39,029 nucleotides of DNA from Gammaproteobacteria bacterium (lineage in GTDB: Bacteria > Pseudomonadota > Gammaproteobacteria > UBA4575). The notes under the pieces were generated by a model. That model had not been told where the DNA came from and did not search any database. It saw nothing but the letters and a program-made list of their open reading frames with translations. The stretch lies in assembly GCA_026713925.1 (NCBI GenBank), contig JAPONM010000026.1:1-39029 (forward strand). Direction: 5' to 3'. The translations under genes and the position numbers were made by a program. Positions 19,784-29,397 of the stretch are shown here, one piece after another. Position 1 is the stretch's first letter. Each line of letters opens with the position of its first letter.

Positions 19784-22197
19784 ACGATACCACAACGCAA
19801 TTCCGTGATGCAATACGGTCTACAAGCATGGAACCGCCTGAAGACATCAAGTCAGGCACGTTTCATCGCTTTCCAGGAATCGGCAAGGGCAAAGGCAACA
19901 CCGCCGGATGGTGTGTGTTGTTCCCAAGTGGTTATAGCGGTGCTTTTGGTGATTGGTCTTCAGGGTTAAGAAAGAACTGGCGGGCAAAATCGGACAAGCC
20001 GCTAACCGAGGCTGAGAAAGCAGAATACAAACGCCATATTGAAGAGGCAAAGAAACGTGCAACAGCTGAAAAAAAACGACAGCAAATCAACACAGCAAGA
20101 AAAGCGAAATCTATTTGGGAAAAAGCACAGCCTGCAAACAGCAAACATCCCTACTTGATCAGGAAAGGCATTCGCCCTTGTGCTGCACGGGAGTATAAGG
20201 GTTTACTTGTCATGCCCGTCATGTTTGAGGGGAAAATCGTCTCACTGCAATTTATTGCTCGAGATGGACGAAAGCGATTCTTGAGAGGCGGTCTGGTTAC
20301 AGGTGGTCATTGTGCTGTAGACAAAGCTCAGGACACGAAAACTATCTGTATCGCCGAAGGCTTTGCTACTGCAGCTACCGTTCACGAGGCTACTGGTTTT
20401 CTCACGATTATTGCATTCTGCGCAAGGAGTCTAGAAACAGTCGCCAAATATGTCAGGCAGAAAATACCTGAATCATCGATTGTGATCTGCGCAGATGACG
20501 ATATTGACACTGAAGGCAACCCTGGCATAACTGAAGCAAACAAGGCTGCACGGGCTGTGGGGGCAAAGGTTGCCATTCCAAAATTCGGAGATCAGCGGCC
20601 TGATGGAGCATCAGATTTTAATGATCTGGCGAAACTGAAGAACGGAAGAGAGGCTGTCAAGCAAGCAATCAATGCAGCTTCGGTACCTATCAGCAACAGT
20701 GACACTGAGGAGAGTGACTGGCTTAAGCTTGTGTCGCTGGATGCCCCCGATCTGCCTTGCCTCGAACGGGAGTGCCTGCCTGCCTGGGCTGGGGAATATG
20801 CCCGCGCTGTCGCTGCTGCTACTGAGACACCGCTGGAGTTGGCCGTAGGAATGATCTTGGCTACCTGTGGTACAGCATGTGCCCGACGCATGAAAGTACA
20901 CGTAAAACAGGGATATTCAGAACCCTGCAATCTGTGGATCGTGGTGGCTCTACCGCCTGGCGAGCGCAAGAGCAGTGTCCAATCCGCTGCTACTAAGCCA
21001 CTGATCGAATGGGAGAATGATCAAGCTGCGAACATGGAAGAGGACATTATTCGTGCCACCAGCGAGCACAAGTCGATGGAAGCACGCATCAAGGAACTTC
21101 GCAGCCGGGCGGCCAAAGAGAAGAAGTTAGACAAGGCTAAAGACTTGATGAAACAAGTCGCTGATTACGAAGTTGAACTGCCAGAGATTCCCTCAGTGCC
21201 ACGGCTGTGGACATCTGATTCAACACCGGAAAGATTGGCTATATTAATGGCTGAAAATAACGAATGCATGGGATGGATGTCATCAGAAGGGGGTGTTTTT
21301 GACCTGCTCGAGGGAAGATACTCAAGGGGCATTCCCAATCTGGACCTTGTACTGCAAGCTCATAGCGCCGATCCAAGCACGACTGATCGAAGTTCCCGAC
21401 CGACTGTTAGGTTGCAATATCCACGCTTGAGCGTTGGGTTAAGCCCGCAACCTGATGTTCTGAAGGGATTGGCCAGCAAGCCCGGATTTCGCGGTCGAGG
21501 CCTATTGGGGCGGTTTCTTTACTTTCTACCTCGCTCTCCGTTGGGCAATCGAACTCATGATGGCCCACCTGTACCTGACAAGGTAAAGGAGGCCTATATG
21601 GAGGGCATTCGTACAATGCTGAATTGGGAGGCTGACTTCGATGAAAATAAAAATATGCGCCCTCACGTAGTGCAGATGAGTGACGAATCACGTGACTTGT
21701 ACCGTGAATTTGCCTTGAATATTGAGATCAAGATGAGAGCAGGAGGAGAATTGGAGCACTTCACAGATTGGGGCGGTAAGGTTCCTGGTGTCGCCGTTCG
21801 TTTAGCTGGTGTACTGCACGGCATTAAACATGCCAAGGGCAAACCGTGGGAGGTTGAAATCGCCGCTGAAACGATGGAAGCCGCACTCGAAATAATTGCA
21901 GTATCCACCAAGCACAGCCTGGTTGCACTGGACATGATGGGGGCCGATCAGACAGTCGCCGCAGCCCGCCAAGTGTGGGACTGGGTCAAGCGAAACAGGC
22001 TATCAGGTTTTACCGAACGGGAGGCTTTTAATGCCCATCGCAGTACTTTCCCTCGTATGAAATATTTGAAAAGTGCCTTGGGAGTACTGGTTGAACGGGG
22101 ATACGTTAAGATCATAACACCTTCAAAAGATGGGGCAGGTCGTCCACGGTCTCCAGTTGTGATTGTTCGCCCTGAGCTTGTGGAATCTTGGAAATGA
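19780..22197 (+). CDS. Toprim-DUF3987 primase/helicase
   Basis: 805 residues. The N-terminus (1-60) is a primase-like entry (HRFPGIGKGKGNTAGWCVLF, FGDWSSGL). A basic coiled coil (85-115) follows, then a Toprim-like domain around residues 140-290 with ICIAEGFATAATV and VICADDDIDTEGN, holding the metal-binding acidic residues. From ~320 on comes DUF3987, which resembles a primase C-terminal helicase: LPCLERECLPAWAGEYARAV, a Walker-like PPGERKSS, 'SDSTPERLA', RGRGLLGRFLYFLP. It would prime and/or unwind during replication of the element. Upstream and downstream genes are coupled by ATGA overlaps, so the three form one translation unit. The iteron region at 12 kb is the obvious candidate for its origin. 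Confidence 0.85.
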   Translation: MNDTTTQFRDAIRSTSMEPPEDIKSGTFHRFPGIGKGKGNTAGWCVLFPSGYSGAFGDWSSGLRKNWRAKSDKPLTEAEKAEYKRHIEEAKKRATAEKKRQQINTARKAKSIWEKAQPANSKHPYLIRKGIRPCAAREYKGLLVMPVMFEGKIVSLQFIARDGRKRFLRGGLVTGGHCAVDKAQDTKTICIAEGFATAATVHEATGFLTIIAFCARSLETVAKYVRQKIPESSIVICADDDIDTEGNPGITEANKAARAVGAKVAIPKFGDQRPDGASDFNDLAKLKNGREAVKQAINAASVPISNSDTEESDWLKLVSLDAPDLPCLERECLPAWAGEYARAVAAATETPLELAVGMILATCGTACARRMKVHVKQGYSEPCNLWIVVALPPGERKSSVQSAATKPLIEWENDQAANMEEDIIRATSEHKSMEARIKELRSRAAKEKKLDKAKDLMKQVADYEVELPEIPSVPRLWTSDSTPERLAILMAENNECMGWMSSEGGVFDLLEGRYSRGIPNLDLVLQAHSADPSTTDRSSRPTVRLQYPRLSVGLSPQPDVLKGLASKPGFRGRGLLGRFLYFLPRSPLGNRTHDGPPVPDKVKEAYMEGIRTMLNWEADFDENKNMRPHVVQMSDESRDLYREFALNIEIKMRAGGELEHFTDWGGKVPGVAVRLAGVLHGIKHAKGKPWEVEIAAETMEAALEIIAVSTKHSLVALDMMGADQTVAAARQVWDWVKRNRLSGFTEREAFNAHRSTFPRMKYLKSALGVLVERGYVKIITPSKDGAGRPRSPVVIVRPELVESWK

Positions 22198-22496
22198 GCT
22201 GGCGTGAAATTCTTGGAGTAGCAGATACTGCCGACAATTCCAGATCTCACGACCTGCACAAATGCTCTGTGCAACCCAAGTCTAAGAATGAATTGGATGT
22301 CACAGAAAATCCAAAGCCCGTAGCAAAATTATCTCTGAATGAGGAAAGTCGAATTCATGCATGGCTAGCATATATTGAAGAAACAGATCCTGTTATTATT
22401 AATGAGTATTTGAGTATGTGTCGTAATGATCTGAAACACAGAGAATACTTTTTGATGCGGTCGAAGGAAGTACCAAAATCAGGTAGCAATTTATGA
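22194..22496 (+). CDS. Small protein coupled downstream of the primase
   Basis: 100 residues; the ATG at 22194 overlaps the primase stop (ATGA). It starts MSWREILGVADTADNS, has a charged middle, then a helical domain KLSLNEESRIHAWLAYIEE, TDPVIINEYLSMCRNDLKHR, EYFLMRS. Proteins of this layout commonly follow DUF3987 genes on islands and may act as their partner. No catalytic residues were recognised. Confidence 0.65.
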   Translation: MSWREILGVADTADNSRSHDLHKCSVQPKSKNELDVTENPKPVAKLSLNEESRIHAWLAYIEETDPVIINEYLSMCRNDLKHREYFLMRSKEVPKSGSNL

Positions 22497-22583
22497 AAAG
22501 GTTATTACACGATCCACTCGCTCAGGCGTTGAGTGCAAAGCTTGCAATGTAGTTAGTCATACAAATGCAAAGAGGAGGTTGAA

Positions 22584-22875
22584 ATGGCTGTAAAAGTGAT
22601 TCTGGAAGTCCAAACGAAGCCCGGAACGGGGGATGAATTGGTTGCATTACTCCGGTCCATCTTGCCGGAGACGCGCGCGTATGAGGGCTGTACAGGTGCC
22701 GATGCACTGCAAAACAGCGACGATTCCGATAACGTGGCGGTCGTGGAGACGTGGGATTCACGCGAACTACGAAAAGTATCTGGCCTGGCAGCGGGAGAGA
22801 GGGACCAGCGACCGACTCAAGGAAGCACTTACGAAGCCGCCGAGCATTCGCCTTTTCAATGTGGCCGATGCCTGA
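22584..22875 (+). pseudogene. Frameshifted ABM (antibiotic-biosynthesis monooxygenase-type) protein
   Basis: Excellent ribosome site (GAGGAGG) and a normal ABM start: MAVKVILEVQTKPGTGDEL, VALLRSILPETRAYEGCTGA, VAVVETWDS. At about 22757-22762 (TTCACGCGAAC) the frame shifts by one base; the rest of the family pattern, NYEKYLAWQRERGTSDRLKE and a final strand, is found in the other frame, ending TGA at 22875. Intact protein would be ~96 residues, a dimeric ferredoxin-like monooxygenase of the YgiN type. Probably inactive unless the shift is a sequencing error. Confidence 0.8.
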
Positions 22876-22932
22876 GTCTTGATCACGGAAAATACGGCCC
22901 AACGCTTGCTTTTATAGATTTTAAGAATAAAG

Positions 22933-22950
22933 CGAAGCTTTTTTGCTTCG
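22933..22950 (+). terminator. Hairpin downstream of the ABM gene
   Basis: CGAAGC-TTTTTT-GCTTCG, 57 bases after the ABM stop, followed by GGGCTTCC without a clear T-run. The stem can be extended by a neighbouring AAG...CTT. Terminator function is plausible but not certain. Confidence 0.45.
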
Positions 22951-23455
22951 GGCTTCCTGTAGCACCTTGTCTAGGGTGGTGGCAAGGGGCAGTGAAGGTC
23001 ATGCGTAGAGCAATCTTGAAGTACACGTGCTGGCAACTAAATACCGTATCCTGCAGTTCCTTGATTTAGTGCCGTGCAGTTGCCGGCCGATAGCGTATTC
23101 ATGGCGATCCTCTTCCCTCGAGATTTCAAGATTGCACGCTATGATACGCTTGCTAAACACGCATTGTAGCGACCTTGCAGGTCTATTTTGAAAATCCGGT
23201 TGACAATTAATAAACTCCCAAAGTATTGATAATAATGGGGTTATCGGCTTCGAACCGCTGCCACAGCCCATTTTATGGGGCAACAATAAGGGCAACTAAA
23301 ATCATTACATATTAATAATTTATATATATCATATAGTTATTAATGTTATTCGGTAGTTACCGGGCCCACCATGTTTATCAATAAGATATAAGTTTACTGT
23401 TTTCAATCCCTGTGTCATTCGGTACAACTCGGTACACCTCTACTGGAATGGACCC
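22951..23455. other. Non-coding end of the island
   Basis: No gene. It contains a consensus TTGACA (23200-23205) with only a weak -10 element downstream, a very AT-rich tract (23310-23350), and the direct repeat CGGTACA (23420 and 23430) just before the integrase remnant, which may be its operator or part of an attachment site. Confidence 0.35.
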
Positions 23456-23602
23456 ATGGCAACAATGACTAAGACCCCCTCGAACACCTGGAGGGCGATG
23501 ATCCGCAAGCGCAGCTGGCCGACCGCCATCAAGACCTTCCGCACCAGGCGTTCTGCAATTCTGAAAACAAAAAGCCTAGTTCACACTCAACTTTTCTCTT
23601 AA
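23456..23602 (+). pseudogene. Tyrosine-recombinase integrase, N-terminal remnant
   Basis: From ATG 23456 the first ~31 residues (MATMTKTPSNTWRAMIRKRS, WPTAIKTFRT) match the AP2-like/arm-binding N-terminus of phage-type integrases. After RTRR the frame diverges into unrelated sequence and stops at TAA 23602. The core-binding and catalytic domains (R...H-x-x-R...Y) are absent. GC content is high up to the break and low afterwards, marking a deletion junction. The island therefore has no integrase of its own in this window, and putA's 3' end begins only 40 bp further on. Confidence 0.8.
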
Positions 23603-23642
23603 TCCAATTACTCCCACTTGTCTCTAACAGGTCGAGGACCGA

Positions 23643-26600
23643 TCACAGACAAGAGCCTTCTGCCTCGGCCAGCAGGGATGCGTTGCCGCCGGCTGCCGTT
23701 GTGTCGACACATACATGCCGTTCAACTACATAGCGTTCACCCGCCGCAGTCTCGCTGATCAGCGGCAGAATCGGACCTGGGCGCCGGGCCAGTGCCATCC
23801 GCAATGTCGCCAAGACGTTATAATCGGCGCAGCAGGCAACGGCGGCGATACCGTCGAGCGTCGACAGCGTTTCCGGAGCAAGCTGTCCGTCCAGGACCGA
23901 CACTCGGGAATCATTGCTCCAGGAGGCAAACGCCGCCTGCGCGTCGTCGGCAATAATAATGGCAGCATTTCCGGCATCGAGGGCAGCTGCGAGCTGCACC
24001 CCCGCCGCTTCCACGCCGGGACCCAGGCACAGCACTACTCCGCGCGGCGCAAAAGCAAGCCGGTTTGATTCACCGGTCGGGCCCGGGAGATCCAACGGTA
24101 CAAATTGGAAATGCCCGTCATGTCCGCTTTCTCCCTGCTGAAGCTGATCGGCGTCCGCTGCATCATCCTGACGGTAGTTGCGGACACTCCCGATTGCGCC
24201 GAAGCGGCCGGTTGCAGCGCCCGCCCCCGCACCGAGGCGATGCCGATACAACTTGAGGCCCCGTGCAACTTTGGAAACCGCTCGCTGGAGCTGTCCGTTG
24301 TCGACCACCGCACCTCCCGGAACGCCGCTAGCCGCAGAGGCATTGGCAATCAGTCGCCGCACATAGTGTGGGCCACCCGCCTTTGGCCCGGTCCCGCTTT
24401 CGCCCTCGCCGCCGAAGGGCTGCGAACCCACAATTGCACCGATCTGGTTACGATTGACATAAATATTTCCGGCGCGCACACGGTCGACGACATGCTGTAC
24501 GCGATCCTCGATGCGCGTGTGCAGTCCGAAGGTGAGACCGTATCCGGCTGCATTGACGGCGTCGAGGACGGAGTCGATATCTTCTGCGGCGTAAGTCGCG
24601 ACGTGCAGCACTGGTCCGAAGATCTCTTCACCAAGCGTCTCGATACCCTCCACCCGCAATACAGCCGGCGGCACGAACCGGCCCGTGCCCGACCCCGGCG
24701 CACGCTTCACCAGCCGGCCTTCACATTCGGCGTCTTTGCAGTAGTCTTCAATGCGATCCCGCGCCTCGTCATCGATAACCGGTCCGATGTCAGTGGCGAG
24801 ATCCCAGGGATCGCCGATGCGCAGTTCGTCAATCGCGCCGTACAGCATCTCGAGGATCCGTTCCTCGACTTCTCGCTGGACATAGAGGATGCGCAGCGCG
24901 GAACAGCGCTGGCCGGCGCTCTGGAAAGCGGAAGCGACAATGTCACGCACCGCCTGCTCGGGCTGCGCGGTGGAATCGATGATCATCGCATTCAGGCCGC
25001 CTGTCTCGGCGATCAGTGGTGCGTCGGGTGCAAGGTGCTCCGCCATCGCAAGATTGATGTGTCGCGCGGTCCCGGTCGAACCGGTGAAGCAAACACCATC
25101 GATACGCGGGTCAGACACCAGCACCGCCCCCACCCTCACGCCGTCGCCGGGCAACAACTGCAACACATCCCTCGGAATACCGGCCTCGTGCATCAAGGCG
25201 AGCGCGCGCGCCGCGATCAGCGGCGTTTTTTCGGACGGCTTTGCGATGACAGCGTTACCGGCAGCCAGCGCGGCGAGTATTTGCCCGGAGAAGATTGCGA
25301 GCGGAAAGTTCCACGGAGAAATACAGGCAATGACCCCGCGCGCGGGGCATTCGCCGGTACCACATTCCCGGATCGCCTCATTTGCATAAAAGCGGGCGAA
25401 GTCGCATGCCTCGCGCACTTCCCCGACACCGTCGGGCAGGGTCTTGCCCGCCTCCCGCGCCACCAGTGCAAACAGTTCCGGAGCGTGCATCTCGTAAAGA
25501 TCGGCCACGCGGCGCACGCGATCCGCCCGGTCCTTGACCCCCAACGAAGTCCAGGCCGTTGCACCGTTGCGGGCCACCTCTATTGCCGCCACGATATCCG
25601 CTGGTACCGATTCCGTGACATAGCCTACGATATCGTCGGGACGGGCCGGATTCCGAACTCCCCGACACTCCGCTCCGGTGTGCAATCCCGCGACGGATGG
25701 CCCCGCCTCCCACCTGGCGGATCGGAACCGCTCGCGTTCGTCATTGATCGCGGCCAGCTGCACTGGATCGGTAAGATCCCAACCCTTCGAGTTTCGGCGT
25801 TCGGGTAGAAATATGTCCGCGGGTGCGGCGATGCGTGAATTAGCAACCGAGTTGCCGAGCCGCTCGGCCACCGTCATCGGGTCCTGAGCGATTTCCTCCG
25901 GCGTCACGTTTGGGTCGACAACCTGTTTCACAAACGAACTGTTGGCACCGTTTTCAAGCAGGCGCCGGACAAGATAAGGGAGCAGATCATGATAGGCACC
26001 AACCGGTGCATAAACCCGGCACCGGACGCCGTGCGCCGTGCGCACCGCCTCGTGCAGGGCTTCACCCATCCCGTGCAGACGCTGGAACTCGAAAAGCGAA
26101 GTATCATCGGCCATGTGCAGCACTGCTGCAATGGTGTGCGCGTTATGGGTTGCGAACTGTGGATAGATGCGGTCTGTCATGCCGAGAAGCTTGCGTGTGC
26201 AGGCAAGATAGGAAACATCGGTACCCGCCTTGCGGGTGAAGACCGGGAAACCGTCAAGGCCAAGGGTCTGTGCGCGCTTGATCTCACTGTCCCAGTACGC
26301 GCCCTTGACGAGCCGAACCATGATGCGGCGTTCCAGTTGCCCTGCCAGTTCATAGAGCCAGTCGACAACGTAGGGCGCCCGCTTGCCGTAGGCCTGCACC
26401 ACGACCCCAAAACCGTCCCAGCCGGCAAGCGCGGGATCCACCAGCACGGCTTCGACGACGTCTAGCGAAAGGTCGAGCCGGTCCGCCTCTTCGGCATCCA
26501 CGTTCAGGCCAATGCCAGCTGACTTGGCAAGCAGGGCGAGCGAATGCAGGCGCTCGACCAGCTCGGTCAGCACCCGGTCCCGTTGCCCGAACTCGTAACG

Positions 26601-27350
26601 CGCATGCAAGGCAGAAAGCTTGACCGATACGCCCGACCGCTCGCAAATACCTGTCAAACCATCCTGGTTGACGAGGGCAGCTATCGAGTCGGAGTAGTCA
26701 AGGTGGTACCGGCGTGCCTGCGCCTCGGTAAGGGCCGCCTCGCCCAGCATGTCATACGAATAGTTGTAGCCTTTTGCCTCCATTGCTGCAGCCCGCGCCC
26801 GCGCCTCGTCCATATCGCGCCCGAGCACGAAGTGCTGCTCGAGCTCGCGCATCGCATGGGCAACCGCAACGCGGATGACCGGTTCGCCGAGGCGCTTGAC
26901 GGCCTGATGGAGCACTCCGGCCAGCCCGCCTTGTACGTTGCCGAGCACCTTGCCGGTCAGGAGCAGGGCCCAGGTTGTAGCGTTGACCATCAGTGAGGCT
27001 GAATGACCGAGGTGAGCTGCCCAGTCCGACGCACCGATCTTGTCTTCGATCAGTGCGTCGACGGTTTCCGTATCCGGAACCCGCAGGAGCGCCTCGGCCA
27101 GGCACATGAGTGCCACACCCTCGCGGCTCGACAGTCCGTACTCAACGAGAAAGCCTTGCATAAGCGAGGTTCCGGCATTTGCCCGTACGCTGTGAACCAG
27201 CTCGACTGCACGCGCAACGATCACGTCCCTATCAGTTCCGGTGAGCCCGGCGGCGGTAATACTTTCGCGTACCGCGCCGGCTTCCTCCACGAGGGTTGCC
27301 GCACGCATTGACGCCCGAATTTCCGACAGTCGCTGTGGCTGGTGGATCAT
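23643..27350 (-). CDS. putA: Bifunctional proline dehydrogenase / P5C dehydrogenase
   Basis: 1235 residues, full-length for a long PutA. It oxidises proline to glutamate: the FAD-dependent PRODH barrel (~190-470; VKLSALHARYEF, RLVKGAYWDSEIKRAQ, PQFATHNAHT) passes P5C to the NAD-dependent aldehyde dehydrogenase (~560-1010; ISPWNFPLAIFSGQ, FTGSTGTARHIN, catalytic Cys in SAGQRCSALR, EEIFGPVLHV). The C-terminal ~150 residues form the extra ALDH-like domain that closes the substrate tunnel, ending in the usual TTAAGGNASLL. No N-terminal ribbon-helix-helix is present, so it does not autoregulate its own transcription. It is probably monocistronic. No good ribosome site was seen. It marks the start of core chromosome. 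Confidence 0.95.
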   Translation of the reverse strand: MIHQPQRLSEIRASMRAATLVEEAGAVRESITAAGLTGTDRDVIVARAVELVHSVRANAGTSLMQGFLVEYGLSSREGVALMCLAEALLRVPDTETVDALIEDKIGASDWAAHLGHSASLMVNATTWALLLTGKVLGNVQGGLAGVLHQAVKRLGEPVIRVAVAHAMRELEQHFVLGRDMDEARARAAAMEAKGYNYSYDMLGEAALTEAQARRYHLDYSDSIAALVNQDGLTGICERSGVSVKLSALHARYEFGQRDRVLTELVERLHSLALLAKSAGIGLNVDAEEADRLDLSLDVVEAVLVDPALAGWDGFGVVVQAYGKRAPYVVDWLYELAGQLERRIMVRLVKGAYWDSEIKRAQTLGLDGFPVFTRKAGTDVSYLACTRKLLGMTDRIYPQFATHNAHTIAAVLHMADDTSLFEFQRLHGMGEALHEAVRTAHGVRCRVYAPVGAYHDLLPYLVRRLLENGANSSFVKQVVDPNVTPEEIAQDPMTVAERLGNSVANSRIAAPADIFLPERRNSKGWDLTDPVQLAAINDERERFRSARWEAGPSVAGLHTGAECRGVRNPARPDDIVGYVTESVPADIVAAIEVARNGATAWTSLGVKDRADRVRRVADLYEMHAPELFALVAREAGKTLPDGVGEVREACDFARFYANEAIRECGTGECPARGVIACISPWNFPLAIFSGQILAALAAGNAVIAKPSEKTPLIAARALALMHEAGIPRDVLQLLPGDGVRVGAVLVSDPRIDGVCFTGSTGTARHINLAMAEHLAPDAPLIAETGGLNAMIIDSTAQPEQAVRDIVASAFQSAGQRCSALRILYVQREVEERILEMLYGAIDELRIGDPWDLATDIGPVIDDEARDRIEDYCKDAECEGRLVKRAPGSGTGRFVPPAVLRVEGIETLGEEIFGPVLHVATYAAEDIDSVLDAVNAAGYGLTFGLHTRIEDRVQHVVDRVRAGNIYVNRNQIGAIVGSQPFGGEGESGTGPKAGGPHYVRRLIANASAASGVPGGAVVDNGQLQRAVSKVARGLKLYRHRLGAGAGAATGRFGAIGSVRNYRQDDAADADQLQQGESGHDGHFQFVPLDLPGPTGESNRLAFAPRGVVLCLGPGVEAAGVQLAAALDAGNAAIIIADDAQAAFASWSNDSRVSVLDGQLAPETLSTLDGIAAVACCADYNVLATLRMALARRPGPILPLISETAAGERYVVERHVCVDTTAAGGNASLLAEAEGSCL

Positions 27351-27959
27351 GAGCGCGGGTAAACCGGTAGCTTACTGGTTATGCGGGAGCAAGTGACATT
27401 CAGTACGGTTAACATAAATCATGTTGATTCAACAGCTTAACTTAGCCAGACCCAGGTAGTGAAAACTTGAAGACGTACTGAAGATGTTCTGAAAATCCAA
27501 TTATATGCACTATCGCAGCATACAGATTAATGCTGTTTCCATTGCTGTAACTATATACCAAGATTTGGCCGGGAAGGGACATAACATGCCCACCAGTTCC
27601 CATGCGCTGGAGAAACCTTGCATTACGGAATACCAGCCCGAACGGCGGCGCGGAACATTCCCTGAATCACCTGTCCCCGTGCATGCTCGAAAACCCGGCC
27701 CGCAGCATATTGCCCTCATCGACTCTCAGCTGATGCGGCATAATGCCTGCAACCGGCTCGAGTCTCGCACGGAAACTGAGCAGAACTTGAAGCGCCTGTA
27801 CGGGCATGTTAGGGTCGGGGCTTGTTATGCATTGCACCCAGAATGCTTGGCGCTACCTGATTCAGGCAGCGGGTGGAAATCGAAGTCAATGGAGGGGGTT
27901 GCCGGGCGGCTGGTGTATCAAGCCGGGCCTGACCGAACCTCTCGAACCAGGGAGGACCT
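27351..27959. other. Gap between putA and the methyltransferase gene
   Basis: A plus-strand frame (27505-28068) spans most of it but overlaps the methyltransferase start by 108 bases and has unusual composition. An internal ATG at 27586 is preceded by AAGGGAC, so a small protein cannot be excluded. The first ~150 bp are AT-rich and probably contain the putA promoter. Confidence 0.35.
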
Positions 27960-28832
27960 ATGCAAAGCGGCTCCGACTTTTCGGGCATCAATGAGGCCAA
28001 GCACAGGATGGATCATATCTATGATCACTGTGACCCGCGGCTTTACTGCTCCACACTTGAACACCTGAACTACTCCATCCCTGACAACGCCAAGCCGATT
28101 TGCCAGGCGCTGATAGAACAGCTTCGCAAGCGCCTGAATCGTGACACCGTTCACGTCATCGATCTGGGTTGCTCATACGGGGTCAATGCCGCCTTGCTGA
28201 AGTATGACCTGTCGATGGAGGATTTGTATGCGCGCTGGGATATCGATCGCAGGGGAGACGATTCGTGCAAGGAGATTATCCAGTCAGAACAGGAATTTTT
28301 CGAAAACCTGGATCAAGCGGACAAACTGGAGATTACCGGGATTGATCCGGCCCGGAATGCGATCAACTTCGCCGAAGAAACGGGGCTGGTGGATACGGGA
28401 CTTGCCGTGGACCTTGAGTCAGAGCCCTTTCCCGAACCAGTCGAGCAAGGCCTGGCCTCCGCTGATCTGCTGATGTCCACCGGTTGCGTGGGGTACGTGA
28501 CGGAGAAAAGTTTTGATCGCCTGATGCCGGCGATCTCCCGGGAACAGCCCGCATGGATCGCCAATTTCGTGCTTCGGATTTTTCCCTATCAACCGATACA
28601 GAATTGCCTGGAAACATGGGGATACGAGACAGAAAAGCTTGAGGACAAAACCTTCTTGCAACGCAAGGTGGCTTCTACCGATGAGCAGGAAAAGATCATC
28701 AGGCAACTCAAGGATCGCAATATCGATCCTTCAGGACAGGAAGCGGACGGAAACCTCATGGCCGAGTTTTACCTGTCACGGCCCACTGAAGAGGTCAGGC
28801 AGCAGCCGCTCCATCAACTCCTCCAGCCTTAG
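27960..28832 (+). CDS. Class I SAM-dependent methyltransferase family protein
   Basis: 290 residues, ATG four bases after GGGAGGA. The SAM-binding motif I is HVIDLGCSYGVNAALL (~62-77); an acidic loop ITGIDPARNAINFAEETG (motif II region) and a post-motif ADLLMSTGCVGYVTEKSF follow, all in Rossmann order. It has a charged insert of about 40 residues between motif I and II. The substrate is not predictable; there are no nearby biosynthetic partners. Soluble, no signal peptide. The natural composition and strong ribosome site make this a confident gene. Confidence 0.8.
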   Translation: MQSGSDFSGINEAKHRMDHIYDHCDPRLYCSTLEHLNYSIPDNAKPICQALIEQLRKRLNRDTVHVIDLGCSYGVNAALLKYDLSMEDLYARWDIDRRGDDSCKEIIQSEQEFFENLDQADKLEITGIDPARNAINFAEETGLVDTGLAVDLESEPFPEPVEQGLASADLLMSTGCVGYVTEKSFDRLMPAISREQPAWIANFVLRIFPYQPIQNCLETWGYETEKLEDKTFLQRKVASTDEQEKIIRQLKDRNIDPSGQEADGNLMAEFYLSRPTEEVRQQPLHQLLQP

Positions 28833-29074
28833 CGCACGACAACCTGTCGGCTGAAATCCGCTGTGAACCCAGCGTGCCCTAACGGTGTCTAACCAATAGG
28901 GAACACGGTACCGGTCAGGGGATGAGTGGTTTTTCATGCCCGGGTCCATAGGGATCGCCTGACAGGCCGTCAGTATGTTCCCGAAAACCGGCGCACAGCC
29001 AGGCTTCATACCCGCAACTAGCGGTGCTACCCTGACTGACAGCCAAAATACAACCCGACACAGGAATACGCATT
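28833..29074. other. Short intergenic gap
   Basis: No gene, hairpin or clear promoter recognised between the methyltransferase and the EF-hand gene. Confidence 0.4.
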
Positions 29075-29380
29075 ATGAATGTAAAATCTGTTGCACTGTC
29101 AGCGCTGCTGGTGCTGATCCCCGCTATATCTGCTGCAGGCTTGTCCGGTGGCGGAGGCGGAATGGGCCTGGAAGACGGTCTTTTCTGGGGGGCTGACCTG
29201 GACCGCAATGAACGCCTGGACCCATCCGAGGCCAAGGCAGTGTACAACCTGTCTGAACCCGAAATTTTCAGCCGGTTTGATGAAAACGGAAATGGCTCGA
29301 TCAGCCGGGTCGAGTTTTCGGAATTCATGCAGCACTCGCCATGGACCGACCCGTTCGTCCATCCCGCCAACGCCGAATAA
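29075..29380 (+). CDS. Secreted EF-hand protein
   Basis: 101 residues. A signal peptide (MNVKSVALSALLVLIPAISA, cleaved near AAG) and a Gly-rich stretch precede two EF-hand-like loops: DLDRNERLDPSEA (~46-58) and DENGNGSISRVEF (~77-89). The second has all canonical Ca-binding positions. Likely a periplasmic calcium-binding protein. It faces, end to end, a PhoX-like enzyme, a family that needs calcium; a functional link is only a suggestion. Confidence 0.75.
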   Translation: MNVKSVALSALLVLIPAISAAGLSGGGGGMGLEDGLFWGADLDRNERLDPSEAKAVYNLSEPEIFSRFDENGNGSISRVEFSEFMQHSPWTDPFVHPANAE

Positions 29381-29397
29381 GCACCCAGGGCCTTCGT

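Noticed and set aside
23235-23290. Possible tRNA T-arm (TTCGAA context) as attachment site
   Set aside because: The flanking bases do not form the T-stem or acceptor stem, and no anticodon arm can be folded.
24105-25808. 567-codon plus-strand frame inside putA
   Set aside because: putA on the other strand is unambiguous; the frame has no recognisable domain.
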